Notes: generated by a model from the sequence alone, not told the origin. A stretch of DNA of 7,818 nucleotides from an uncultured Spirochaetales bacterium (GCA_902780365.1 CACZFE010000075.1:1-7818), one strand, 5' to 3'. Positions 1-5,570 are shown, counted from the stretch's first letter. Program-made: numbers and translations.

Positions 1-769
1 CTATGCTGATGAACCTGTTCAGGATCTGTTCTGCCGGCATTTCGAGCGAGAAAAAGAGGACATTCAGGTTTTTCTTTGCTATCGAAAGGGCGATGTTGAT
101 TGCAAAACCTGTCTTTCCCATGCCGGGACGCCCTGCAACGATGACCATGTCGCCGGGTTTGAGTCCGCTGCTCATGTCGTCAAGGCGCGGGTAGCCGGAT
201 GATATTCCGAGAAGGGATGAGTCTTTATCTGATTTTGCCCGCTGTTCCTGAATCCATTCCAGTTTCTCTTTCATAAGTTTTTCGAACGAGAGAACGGAAT
301 TTGCGTGTTTACGGTTGCTGAGTTCGATAAGTTCAGTCGTGGTTTTGTCAGAAAGATCATCAAATTCGATTTTCTGGCTGTAGGAGACATCTATTGCTTT
401 CGAGCATATTTCTATCAGTGAGCGGTGAAGCGATTTTTCGAGAATTATCGAGCAGTACTGCTGGAGCGTCTCTTCCGAATATATCGGCGCGTTTTTAGCA
501 AGGTCGAAGACGAAAGACGATTCGGGAGGATTCGATAATTTGGAGAATTCCTCGATAACAGTGAGGACATCCGGAGTTTTTTGCGATTCGGAAATAGCCT
601 TGATAGCGCGGAATACCGCGGCATGGCGCTCCTGAGAGAAGTCTTCAGGCATAATGCCGAAGCCTGCGATGGTTTCGCTGTAAAGTTTGCCGTCGTTGAG
701 TATACATCCGAGAACGGCTGCTTCTATCTCTATGTTTGAGGGCAATACCCTTAAAGACGAGTTTTCCAT
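1..769 (-). CDS. dnaB: Replicative DNA helicase DnaB (N-terminal 256 residues; C-terminus beyond left edge)
   Basis: Hexameric ATP-driven helicase that unwinds DNA at the replication fork and works with primase. The visible part begins with the conserved DnaB N-terminal domain (LPSNIEIEAAVLG near residue 9, then PEDF and the VFRAI helix), followed by a linker and the start of the RecA-like motor. There the family pattern SSGLKPGDMVIVAGRPGMGKT is seen, with Walker A GRPGMGKT at residues 213-220 and FSLEMP shortly after, whose glutamate is the likely catalytic one by family comparison. Walker B and DNA-binding loops lie outside the window. The frame is open throughout with no frameshift. The start ATG at 769-767 has AAAGGA (783-778) 8 bases upstream. 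It follows rplI by 114 bases on the same strand and has its own candidate promoter (811-838), so it may be expressed apart from the ribosomal genes. Identification is firm. Confidence 0.96.
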   Translation of the reverse strand, partial: MENSSLRVLPSNIEIEAAVLGCILNDGKLYSETIAGFGIMPEDFSQERHAAVFRAIKAISESQKTPDVLTVIEEFSKLSNPPESSFVFDLAKNAPIYSEETLQQYCSIILEKSLHRSLIEICSKAIDVSYSQKIEFDDLSDKTTTELIELSNRKHANSVLSFEKLMKEKLEWIQEQRAKSDKDSSLLGISSGYPRLDDMSSGLKPGDMVIVAGRPGMGKTGFAINIALSIAKKNLNVLFFSLEMPAEQILNRFISI

Positions 770-810
770 GAATGTTTTCCTTTAAATCAAGTCAATAAAA
801 AAACGCAAAT

Positions 811-838
811 ATTGTAATGCGGAACGTTAAAATGTCAA
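811..838 (-). promoter_or_regulatory. Sigma-70-type promoter for dnaB
   Basis: On the minus strand a perfect TTGACA (838-833) is separated by 16 bases from TACAAT (816-811), a five-of-six match to the -10 consensus. Transcription would begin near 804, leaving a leader of about 35 bases before the dnaB ATG. It sits in the 114-base gap between rplI and dnaB. No convincing intrinsic terminator is visible after rplI, so dnaB may be served both by this site and by read-through. Confidence 0.7.
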
Positions 839-883
839 TTTTTTGACTGAGAATCAGGTATGCGACGGAAAAGATTGAAAAAG

Positions 884-1360
884 TTATTCAGCTGCCTGAA
901 CCGGAGCTTCTTCGCTGTCTTCAGAAACTACAAAAAGTTTGAAAACGCCGCGAACTTCTCTGAAAAGTTTGACTTCGACTTCGTAAACGCCGCTTTTCTT
1001 GATGTTCGAGTCGATGATGAGGTCTCTGTGGTCGATCTCAAAGCCTTTTTCTTTGAGTGCATCGCCGATCTCTCTGCTTGTAACGCTGCCGAAAAGTTTG
1101 CCTTCGTCGCCGACTTTCTTGCTGATTTTGATTTCGCATGCAGCAAGTTTTGAAGCGAGGTCGTTAGCCTTTGCAAGTTCGACATTGATCTTCTTTTCGA
1201 TCATTCTTTTGTTGAACTCAAGCTGTTTTACGCTTTTTTCGTTTGCAACAAGTGCAAATCCCTGCGGAATAAGGTAGTTGCGTGCATAGCCGTCTTTTAC
1301 TTTTACGACTTCTCCGGCTTTGCCGAGTTTTTCAACGTCTTTAGCAAGTATAACGTTCAT
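884..1360 (-). CDS. rplI: Large-subunit ribosomal protein L9
   Basis: Structural protein of the 50S subunit near the base of the L1 stalk, which in other bacteria helps restrain ribosome slippage. The 158-residue product has the L9 signature: an N-terminal domain beginning MNVILAKDVEKLGKAG, then VKDGYARNYLIPQG (residues 21-34). A long charged connecting helix follows (about 41-74). The C-terminal domain carries KLFGSVTSREI (88-98) and a beta-rich end. Length is typical, with a short acidic tail (SEDSEEAPVQAAE) at the end. The start ATG at 1360 is preceded by AGGAGG (1371-1366), which overlaps the TAG stop of rpsR, so translation is probably coupled. Third gene of the rpsF-rpsR-rplI group. Confidence 0.97.
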   Translation of the reverse strand: MNVILAKDVEKLGKAGEVVKVKDGYARNYLIPQGFALVANEKSVKQLEFNKRMIEKKINVELAKANDLASKLAACEIKISKKVGDEGKLFGSVTSREIGDALKEKGFEIDHRDLIIDSNIKKSGVYEVEVKLFREVRGVFKLFVVSEDSEEAPVQAAE

Positions 1361-1369
1361 TTTGACCTC

Positions 1370-1594
1370 CTATCTTCCTGTTACGGTGTAGGGAAGGAGC
1401 GCGATCGATCTTGCTCTTTTGATCTCTCTCGAAAGCTCTCTCTGGTGTTTTGCGCATACGCCGCTGATTCTTCTCGGGATTATTTTGCCTCTCTCTGTGA
1501 TGTAGTTGAGAAGAAGGTCTACATTTTTGTAATCCGGTTCAACTTCAGTGTGAAGGCAGAAGCGGCAGACTTTTCTTTTTTTGTATGAAGCCAT
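1370..1594 (-). CDS. rpsR: Small-subunit ribosomal protein S18 (zinc-ligand-bearing form)
   Basis: 30S subunit protein that forms a heterodimer with S6 on the platform. The 74-residue product carries the family core: DYKNVDLLLNYITERGKI (21-38), IPRRISGVCAKHQREL (39-54) and IKRARSIALLPY (58-69). Cys10, Cys13, Cys47 and His50 are all present, which fits the version of S18 able to bind a zinc ion; many bacteria have lost these residues. The start ATG at 1594 has AAGGAG (1606-1601) 6 bases upstream and lies 15 bases after the rpsF stop, so both are surely co-transcribed. No ssb gene separates rpsF and rpsR. Confidence 0.97.
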   Translation of the reverse strand: MASYKKRKVCRFCLHTEVEPDYKNVDLLLNYITERGKIIPRRISGVCAKHQRELSREIKRARSIALLPYTVTGR

Positions 1595-1609
1595 GATTTT
1601 CTCCTTAAA

Positions 1610-2095
1610 TTAAAGTGTTACGTCTTCTTCTTCCTCACCGGCATTGCTCAGTGATTTCTGAAGCTCTTCATTGTATTTTCTGGTATCTTCGAAACCGTTT
1701 CTTCCCTCTTCATAAGCCTGTTCTGCAGCAGGTTTCTTTTCCTGTTTGTCGAAAAGGGACGCGATTCCTTTTGCCGATTCGAGCATTTCGTCGAGATTCT
1801 CGACTTTGTCTACTCTTACCGACATGAACTTGAGAACGACTTCCCAAATGTTGAAGTTTCTTTCAACTTCTTCAACCATTTTACCGTTTCCGATGATGTC
1901 GAAAAGCAGGTAATGTCCTTTAAGGTTCTTTTTGATCTCGTAAGCAAGCTTTCTTTCGCCCCATGAATGAAGGGAAACGATTTTGCCGCCGAAATCATTG
2001 ACGATAGCGTCTACACGCTCAGCGAATTGCCTGATTGCTTCCGGGCCGCCTTCCGGCTTGAGGATAGCAGTAAGCTCGTAGTGTTTTCTTTCCAT
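1610..2095 (-). CDS. rpsF: Small-subunit ribosomal protein S6 with long acidic C-terminal extension
   Basis: 30S platform protein that binds S18 and, in many bacteria, represses its own operon as the S6:S18 complex. The first ~97 residues match S6: HYELTAILKP (5-14), GGKIVSLHSWGERKLAYEIKK (36-56), GHYLLFDI (60-67) and an FNIWEVVLKFMSVRV end (81-95). At 161 residues it is longer than many S6 proteins. The extra ~60 residues are charged, look disordered or helical, and end GEEEEDVTL. In E. coli the S6 C-terminus is glutamylated by RimK; here a glutamate run is encoded. The start ATG at 2095 has AAGGAGG (2106-2100), which is part of the leader stem described separately. First gene of the leftward ribosomal operon. 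Confidence 0.96.
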   Translation of the reverse strand: MERKHYELTAILKPEGGPEAIRQFAERVDAIVNDFGGKIVSLHSWGERKLAYEIKKNLKGHYLLFDIIGNGKMVEEVERNFNIWEVVLKFMSVRVDKVENLDEMLESAKGIASLFDKQEKKPAAEQAYEEGRNGFEDTRKYNEELQKSLSNAGEEEEDVTL

Positions 2096-2099
2096 AATT

Positions 2100-2140
2100 C
2101 CTCCTTACGGGTATAAAGTCCAATACATTGAACAAGGAGA
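2100..2140 (-). ncRNA. rpsF leader: S6:S18-binding autoregulatory RNA motif with sequestered ribosome binding site
   Basis: Read on the minus strand, the 5' leader of rpsF can form a 7-pair outer stem P1 between UCUCCUU (2140-2134) and AAGGAGG (2106-2100, the ribosome binding site; six Watson-Crick pairs and one G-U). Immediately inside is a 6-pair hairpin P2, GUUCAA (2133-2128) with UUGGAC (2123-2118), closed by a UGUA loop and containing one G-U pair. The 11 bases between P2 and the second P1 strand (2117-2107) are unpaired and contain ACCCG. An outer stem, a hairpin and a bulge carrying CCG are the published features of the leader bound by the S6:S18 complex, which blocks translation of its own operon. 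I folded it by eye. Position and architecture fit well, but binding is inferred. Confidence 0.7.
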
Positions 2141-2173
2141 CTTTCCACTGTTCAAAAAACCATTAGCGCGGAG

Positions 2174-2201
2174 AGTTTAGTCAGAAAAGTTGAAAAAGCA
2201 A
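2174..2201 (-). promoter_or_regulatory. Probable promoter of the rpsF-rpsR-rplI operon
   Basis: On the minus strand TTGCTT (2201-2196) lies 16 bases from TAAACT (2179-2174), a moderate sigma-70 match (three and four of six). It is followed by a GC-rich stretch (CTCCGCGC) at the expected start site, as is common for stringently controlled ribosomal promoters. Transcription from about 2167 would give a leader of roughly 70 bases that includes the whole S6:S18 motif. Confidence 0.45.
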
Positions 2202-2246
2202 GATTTTTGTCTGTTCAGGTGAGTTTCTCCGCTGTTTTCCGATGCC

Positions 2247-2275
2247 GCGGAAAAAATCTTTTTGCGGAAAAAATC
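2247..2275. repeat. 12-bp tandem direct repeat in the divergent promoter region
   Basis: GCGGAAAAAATC occurs at 2247-2258 and again, perfectly, at 2264-2275, a 17-bp period with TTTTT between the copies. The second copy contains most of the -35 hexamer of the rightward promoter and part of its spacer. It may be a pair of operator half-sites, an A-tract-rich activating element, or a chance duplication. No known binding protein is suggested by the motif. Confidence 0.75.
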
Positions 2276-2289
2276 AGTTTCGCTATAAT
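2262..2289 (+). promoter_or_regulatory. Sigma-70-type promoter of the lipoprotein-add-ECF operon
   Basis: TTGCGG (2262-2267) is separated by 16 bases from a perfect TATAAT (2284-2289). The start site would fall near 2296, giving a short leader of about 23 bases before the lipoprotein ATG at 2319. The weak -35 overlaps the second copy of the 12-bp direct repeat, which suggests that a bound protein could modulate it. Confidence 0.65.
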
Positions 2290-2318
2290 AATTGGATTTT
2301 GTTTTTTCGGAGGCGATT

Positions 2319-2993
2319 ATGAAAAAAGTTTTTTTGATTTTTTCAACCGTGATTTTTTCGCTGTTTCTGATTTCGTGCATACAGAATTCAGACGAACAAT
2401 ATGATGTCGAGGATTTTCAGAATGACAGCGAGTCATATTACAAGGATTATGAAGACGAGGACGAGATTTCCGACGAAGACGAGTCATCTGCCGTTTGGGA
2501 TGTCAACTTTTCATTCCTCGGCACGATAAACGACGGCAATGCCGAAACGATAAACTACGGTTCAGGTCTTCTGACCTATCTCAATCTTCTTGGCGAAACG
2601 GTTTCTGTTAATTCGGCATCCTGGGCTATCAAAAAGAATCTGACCCTTACTTCGGGCCATGAAGTTCCGATAATCCAGATTTTCTTTGCCGACAATTCCT
2701 CGAATACCGATGAAGACGGTTATGTCACATATTTTATCCTGCAGCTCGAGGGCTCGTCGGTTTCCTCTAAAAGCGAAACTTACTATCTGAACAACGACAA
2801 ACTCTACAGATCGAAAGTCAAACTCGATGAAAACGGCAAGATACTTGAAATCTGCTACATTAAGGAACCCGATTCGACGAAAGGCAAAGTCAACATCTAC
2901 ACGAGCAACATCCGCATCGGTGAGGAACTCAAGGTCGACGGCTATGCTAATATGCTCGACATGGAGGTCAAAGAGTGCAAAGTAATGGATTGA
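2319..2993 (+). CDS. Hypothetical lipoprotein with acidic linker
   Basis: Not recognised as a member of a named family. The 224-residue product starts with a lipoprotein signal: MKK, a hydrophobic core, and the lipobox LISC with the modified cysteine at residue 20. The residue after the cysteine is Ile, with no Asp that would suggest inner-membrane retention under the enterobacterial rule. Residues 24-56 are very rich in Asp, Glu and Ser and probably form an extended linker. Residues 60-224 alternate polar and hydrophobic residues, suggesting a beta-rich domain outside the cytoplasm, with one further cysteine (Cys220). The start is ATG at 2319 with GGAGG (2309-2313) 5 bases upstream; a TTG at 2292 in frame would spoil the signal peptide. 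Its last 19 bases overlap add, so it heads a coupled lipoprotein-add-ECF operon. The function is unknown. Confidence 0.85.
   Translation: MKKVFLIFSTVIFSLFLISCIQNSDEQYDVEDFQNDSESYYKDYEDEDEISDEDESSAVWDVNFSFLGTINDGNAETINYGSGLLTYLNLLGETVSVNSASWAIKKNLTLTSGHEVPIIQIFFADNSSNTDEDGYVTYFILQLEGSSVSSKSETYYLNNDKLYRSKVKLDENGKILEICYIKEPDSTKGKVNIYTSNIRIGEELKVDGYANMLDMEVKECKVMD
2963..2967 (+). promoter_or_regulatory. Ribosome binding site that fixes the GTG start of add
   Basis: GGAGG lies inside the end of the lipoprotein gene, 7 bases before GTG at 2975. It favours this GTG over the in-frame TTG at 2990, which has no comparable site, and places the add start inside the lipoprotein reading frame. Confidence 0.7.
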
Positions 2994-4108
2994 AAAATAA
3001 AGGTGATGACACTTTGTCTGTTGCCAGCGGATTGACAAGGGAATTTTTCGCAAAACTTCCGAAAACAGACCTTCACGTCCATCTTGACGGTTCGCTCCGT
3101 CTTGAAACGATCTGGGAACTGGCGAAAAAAGACAAAATCGATCTCGGTGTCGGTTCGATCGAGGAACTCCGCGAGCTTATCGGACCTGGTAAAATCCATG
3201 CATCGCTGAATGAATATCTCAAAGGTTTCGAAATAACGCTGAAGGTCCTCCAGACAAGGGAAAATCTTTACCGCGCCGCATACGAACTGGCCGAAGACTG
3301 CGCCAAAGAAAATGTCGAATACTTTGAAGTCCGCTATTCGCCGATACTTCACACGCAGAAAGGTCTTTCCCTTCCTGCAATTCTTGAGGCGGTAATCGAA
3401 GGACTTCAGGCGGGACAGCGCGATTTCGGTGTGCACAGCGGTATAATCGTCTGCGGAATGCGCAACATTTCGCCCGACGTCAGCCTCAGAATGGCCGAAC
3501 TTGCCGTCGCTTTCAAACACCGCGGCGTCGTCGGCTTCGACCTTGCCGGAGCTGAATACAACTACCCTGCGCGTGACCATCTCGGGGCGTTTTCGCTCAT
3601 TCTTTCGAACAACGTCAACGTCACTATTCATGCCGGTGAGGCTTACGGTCCCGACAGCATACATCAGGCACTTCACTACTGCGGCGCGCATAGAATAGGC
3701 CACGGTGTCAGACTTCGCGAGGACGGTGATCTTCTGAATTATGTCAACGACCACAGGATTCCGCTTGAGCTTTGTCCTTCGAGCAATGTCCAGACGGGAG
3801 CAGTCAAAAATATCTCGGAACATCCTGTGAAATTTTACCTGGATCTGAGTCTGCGCGTTACCCTCAACACCGACAACAGGCTGATAACAAATACAAGCAT
3901 GACAGACGAATACTATCTGATATACAAAACTTTCAATCTTTCCGCACAGAACATTCTCGATCTCATAATTAACGGCGTAAAAAGTGCTTTCATGCCTTAC
4001 GAATTCAAAAAATGGTATCTCCGCGAGACAAAACGTAAAGCGATAAAAATTTTCCTGAGAGATGCCGGAATAAATCTCAATATCAAGCCTGTTTCTTCCG
4101 CAAAATGA
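2975..4108 (+). CDS. add: Adenosine deaminase
   Basis: Cytoplasmic zinc enzyme that hydrolyses adenosine or deoxyadenosine to inosine or deoxyinosine and ammonia in purine salvage. The 377-residue product shows the full active-site set of the metal-dependent amidohydrolase fold: zinc ligands His34 and His36 in DLHVHLDGS, His219 in TIHAGE with catalytic Glu222, His243 in HRIGHG, and Asp300 in LNTDNR. The substrate-side pattern LELCPSSNVQTG is also present. Asn follows the metal-binding Asp where animal enzymes have a second Asp; from memory this NTDNR form occurs in bacterial adenosine deaminases. The related aminodeoxyfutalosine deaminase is a possible alternative activity, but the sequence reads as the adenosine type. 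It starts at GTG, overlaps the lipoprotein gene by 19 bases and the following sigma-factor gene by 4 (ATGA). About 30 residues precede the first zinc motif. Confidence 0.93.
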   Translation: MQSNGLKNKGDDTLSVASGLTREFFAKLPKTDLHVHLDGSLRLETIWELAKKDKIDLGVGSIEELRELIGPGKIHASLNEYLKGFEITLKVLQTRENLYRAAYELAEDCAKENVEYFEVRYSPILHTQKGLSLPAILEAVIEGLQAGQRDFGVHSGIIVCGMRNISPDVSLRMAELAVAFKHRGVVGFDLAGAEYNYPARDHLGAFSLILSNNVNVTIHAGEAYGPDSIHQALHYCGAHRIGHGVRLREDGDLLNYVNDHRIPLELCPSSNVQTGAVKNISEHPVKFYLDLSLRVTLNTDNRLITNTSMTDEYYLIYKTFNLSAQNILDLIINGVKSAFMPYEFKKWYLRETKRKAIKIFLRDAGINLNIKPVSSAK

Positions 4109-4662
4109 ACAGCTTTGACGAAAAAGCGCTTGTCCTGCGGGCTGTTGCAGGTGACGTGAAAGCTTTCAGCGATCTCGTCAAGGCGACAGAAGGCAAGCTT
4201 TTTTCGTTCGCCATGTCGATTTGCGGAGGAAATCGCGGCACGGCCGAGGAAATTTATCAGGAAGCACTTGTAAAAGCGTTTATAAATATCGGGAAATTCG
4301 AAGGAAAATCCTCTTTTTCGACATGGATATGGACGATAATCAAAAATGCTTACATTGATTTTATCTCGGAGAGCGGAAAGCATGTAAGTTTAGATGATCT
4401 CGAAAGTTTCGAGCTTTCGTCCGAGATTCCGGCCGAACTCGGGCTCATCCGTGAGGACCGTGCGAAAATGCTGAGGAAACTGATTTCGGAGCTTCCCGTT
4501 CCATACTGCGAAGTCATAACTCTCATTGACCTGCAGGAGATGGAGCATTCGGAGGCGGCTGAACTTATCGGCATAGACAAAAACCTTCTCAAAGTTCGTC
4601 TTTTCAGGGCGAGGAAAGCCCTTGAAAAGATGATTTCGGAGAATATCGCGTTTTTCAAGTGA
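4105..4662 (+). CDS. ECF-type RNA polymerase sigma factor
   Basis: An alternative sigma factor that directs RNA polymerase to its own promoters. The 185-residue product has the two-domain ECF layout. Region 2 spans about 23-90 with AEEIYQEALVKAF (47-59) and the FSTWIWTIIKNAYIDFI helix (71-87) that contacts the -10 element. A variable acidic linker follows (95-118). Region 4 spans about 120-175, with LPVPYCEVITL (130-140) and the helix-turn-helix SEAAELIGIDKNLLKVRLFRARKAL (149-173) for the -35 element. Length is typical. It begins with ATGA overlapping the add stop and has no clear ribosome binding site, so it probably depends on translational coupling. No anti-sigma factor with a membrane segment lies next to it; the upstream lipoprotein has no cytoplasmic portion that could hold it directly. 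Signal and target genes are unknown. Confidence 0.9.
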   Translation: MNSFDEKALVLRAVAGDVKAFSDLVKATEGKLFSFAMSICGGNRGTAEEIYQEALVKAFINIGKFEGKSSFSTWIWTIIKNAYIDFISESGKHVSLDDLESFELSSEIPAELGLIREDRAKMLRKLISELPVPYCEVITLIDLQEMEHSEAAELIGIDKNLLKVRLFRARKALEKMISENIAFFK

Positions 4663-4670
4663 AATAATAT

Positions 4671-4699
4671 TTGAAATTTTTCCGGTTTTGGTGTTTAAT
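4671..4699 (+). promoter_or_regulatory. Sigma-70-type promoter of the GAF-domain gene
   Basis: TTGAAA (4671-4676) and TTTAAT (4694-4699), each a five-of-six consensus match, are separated by the optimal 17 bases. The site lies just after the sigma-factor stop codon and would start RNA near 4706, about 35 bases before the ATG at 4742. It suggests that the GAF gene begins a separate transcription unit. Confidence 0.65.
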
Positions 4700-4741
4700 G
4701 CCGTGTTTTTTGTAGGAGTTATTCTTTATAAGGAGAACATT

Positions 4742-5554
4742 ATGGCTAAATTTGAAGTCTTTATTCCGATGCCGGGCAACCCGAAGGGTGTCGTTGTTAT
4801 GTCGGAAAGTCAGGATTACATGGAGGCGCTCAAAGAGGCGCTCACTAACAGAGGTCTTGCCGACTGCATGAAACACATACTCTGCGATGTCAAGGAGAAC
4901 GGTCTGATTGTTGTTACCGACACAGATTCCAGAAGAAAATTTTACCTCAGGGAAGTCGATCCGGCGAATACCACTGATATTAGAGACCTTGTTGAAGAGA
5001 AAAAGTCGTCATGGGTTGCAGATAAGATAACTCCGAAGGACGAGCTTCTTGCAGATCTTTTCACCGAAGTCATGGACGGATGGGATCTCCCTCAGCAGAA
5101 GGGAATAGATTTCTTCCTTGATCTGGCTCTCAAATATATACCGTGCGAAAGCGGTTCATTTGCAAGATCCGATCTCAGCACGACCGATATGGAATTCGTT
5201 TCGTGCCGCGGTCCGAAGGCTGATTCTGTCCTCGGCATCAAAGTCCGCGTAGGCCAGGGTCTTGTAGGTTTTGCTGCAAGACACAGCTGCTATGTTGCTG
5301 TCGGTGATGTTCAGAAGGACCCGAGATTCTTCAAGGATATAAGTGAGAAAATCGGTTACGAGACCAATTCAATCGTCTGCGTTCCTATAAAATCGCTCGA
5401 AACGAACATCACTTTCGGTGTTCTCGAACTTATCAACAAAAAGGGAAGCAGCCGTTTCGACACAGACGATATGGAAGCTATGCGCTTCATCGGAGAGAAG
5501 ATGGGCGAATACTTCCACAAAATCTGGACCGGAACGAATAACACTTTTGATTAG
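4742..5554 (+). CDS. GAF-domain protein with uncharacterised N-terminal region
   Basis: A probable soluble cytoplasmic sensor; no signal peptide or membrane segment is visible. Of its 270 residues, about 103-258 form a GAF domain, a small-molecule or protein-binding module. The visible pattern is VRVGQGLVGFAARHSCYVAVGDV (168-190), DPRFFKDISEKIGYETNSIVCVPI (193-216), then FGVLELINKKGSSRFDTDD (225-243), which resembles the N-K-F-D pattern of cyclic-nucleotide-binding GAF domains. Residues 1-90 (opening FEVFIPMPGNPKGVVV) form a separate domain that I do not recognise. There is no attached kinase, cyclase, phosphodiesterase or DNA-binding domain, so any output must come through a partner. The start ATG at 4742 has AAGGAG (4730-4735) 6 bases upstream. 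It has its own promoter and lies 99 bases before pckA. Six cysteines are scattered through the chain. The ligand is unknown. Confidence 0.85.
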   Translation: MAKFEVFIPMPGNPKGVVVMSESQDYMEALKEALTNRGLADCMKHILCDVKENGLIVVTDTDSRRKFYLREVDPANTTDIRDLVEEKKSSWVADKITPKDELLADLFTEVMDGWDLPQQKGIDFFLDLALKYIPCESGSFARSDLSTTDMEFVSCRGPKADSVLGIKVRVGQGLVGFAARHSCYVAVGDVQKDPRFFKDISEKIGYETNSIVCVPIKSLETNITFGVLELINKKGSSRFDTDDMEAMRFIGEKMGEYFHKIWTGTNNTFD

Positions 5555-5570
5555 TCTGTTCTGTCTGTTC
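5554..5570. repeat. Short tandem repeat after the GAF gene
   Basis: GTCTGTTC occurs at 5554-5561 and 5563-5570, overlapping the TAG stop of the GAF gene. The same octamer occurs once more at 2209-2216 in the divergent promoter region. The 99-base gap 5555-5653 otherwise shows no convincing promoter or terminator. Confidence 0.4.

Noticed and set aside
841..860. Small hairpin after rplI (CTGA-GAA-TCAG on the plus strand) as a terminator
   Set aside because: Only four pairs, and the minus-strand A-run that follows is the wrong base for an intrinsic terminator.
860..1153. Plus-strand frame antisense to rplI
   Set aside because: The L9 protein on the other strand is certain; this frame has a low-complexity Phe/Asp/Ala composition typical of a shadow.
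2292..2318. Upstream TTG start for the lipoprotein gene
   Set aside because: It begins within a few bases of the -10 box and upstream of the GGAGG site, and it would put nine residues in front of a textbook signal peptide.
2942..3823. A 293-codon open frame on the minus strand, antisense to add
   Set aside because: The plus strand encodes a complete adenosine deaminase with all active-site residues; the antisense product shows no family motif and is a codon-usage shadow.
4653..4681. Possible intrinsic terminator after the sigma-factor gene (TTTCAA paired with TTGAAA, then five T)
   Set aside because: The stem is six pairs, almost all A-T, with a 12-base loop; too weak to call, and it overlaps a better promoter.
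4688..4741. Upstream start for the GAF protein
   Set aside because: It would begin before the -10 box and lacks a binding site, while ATG 4742 has AAGGAG at ideal spacing.
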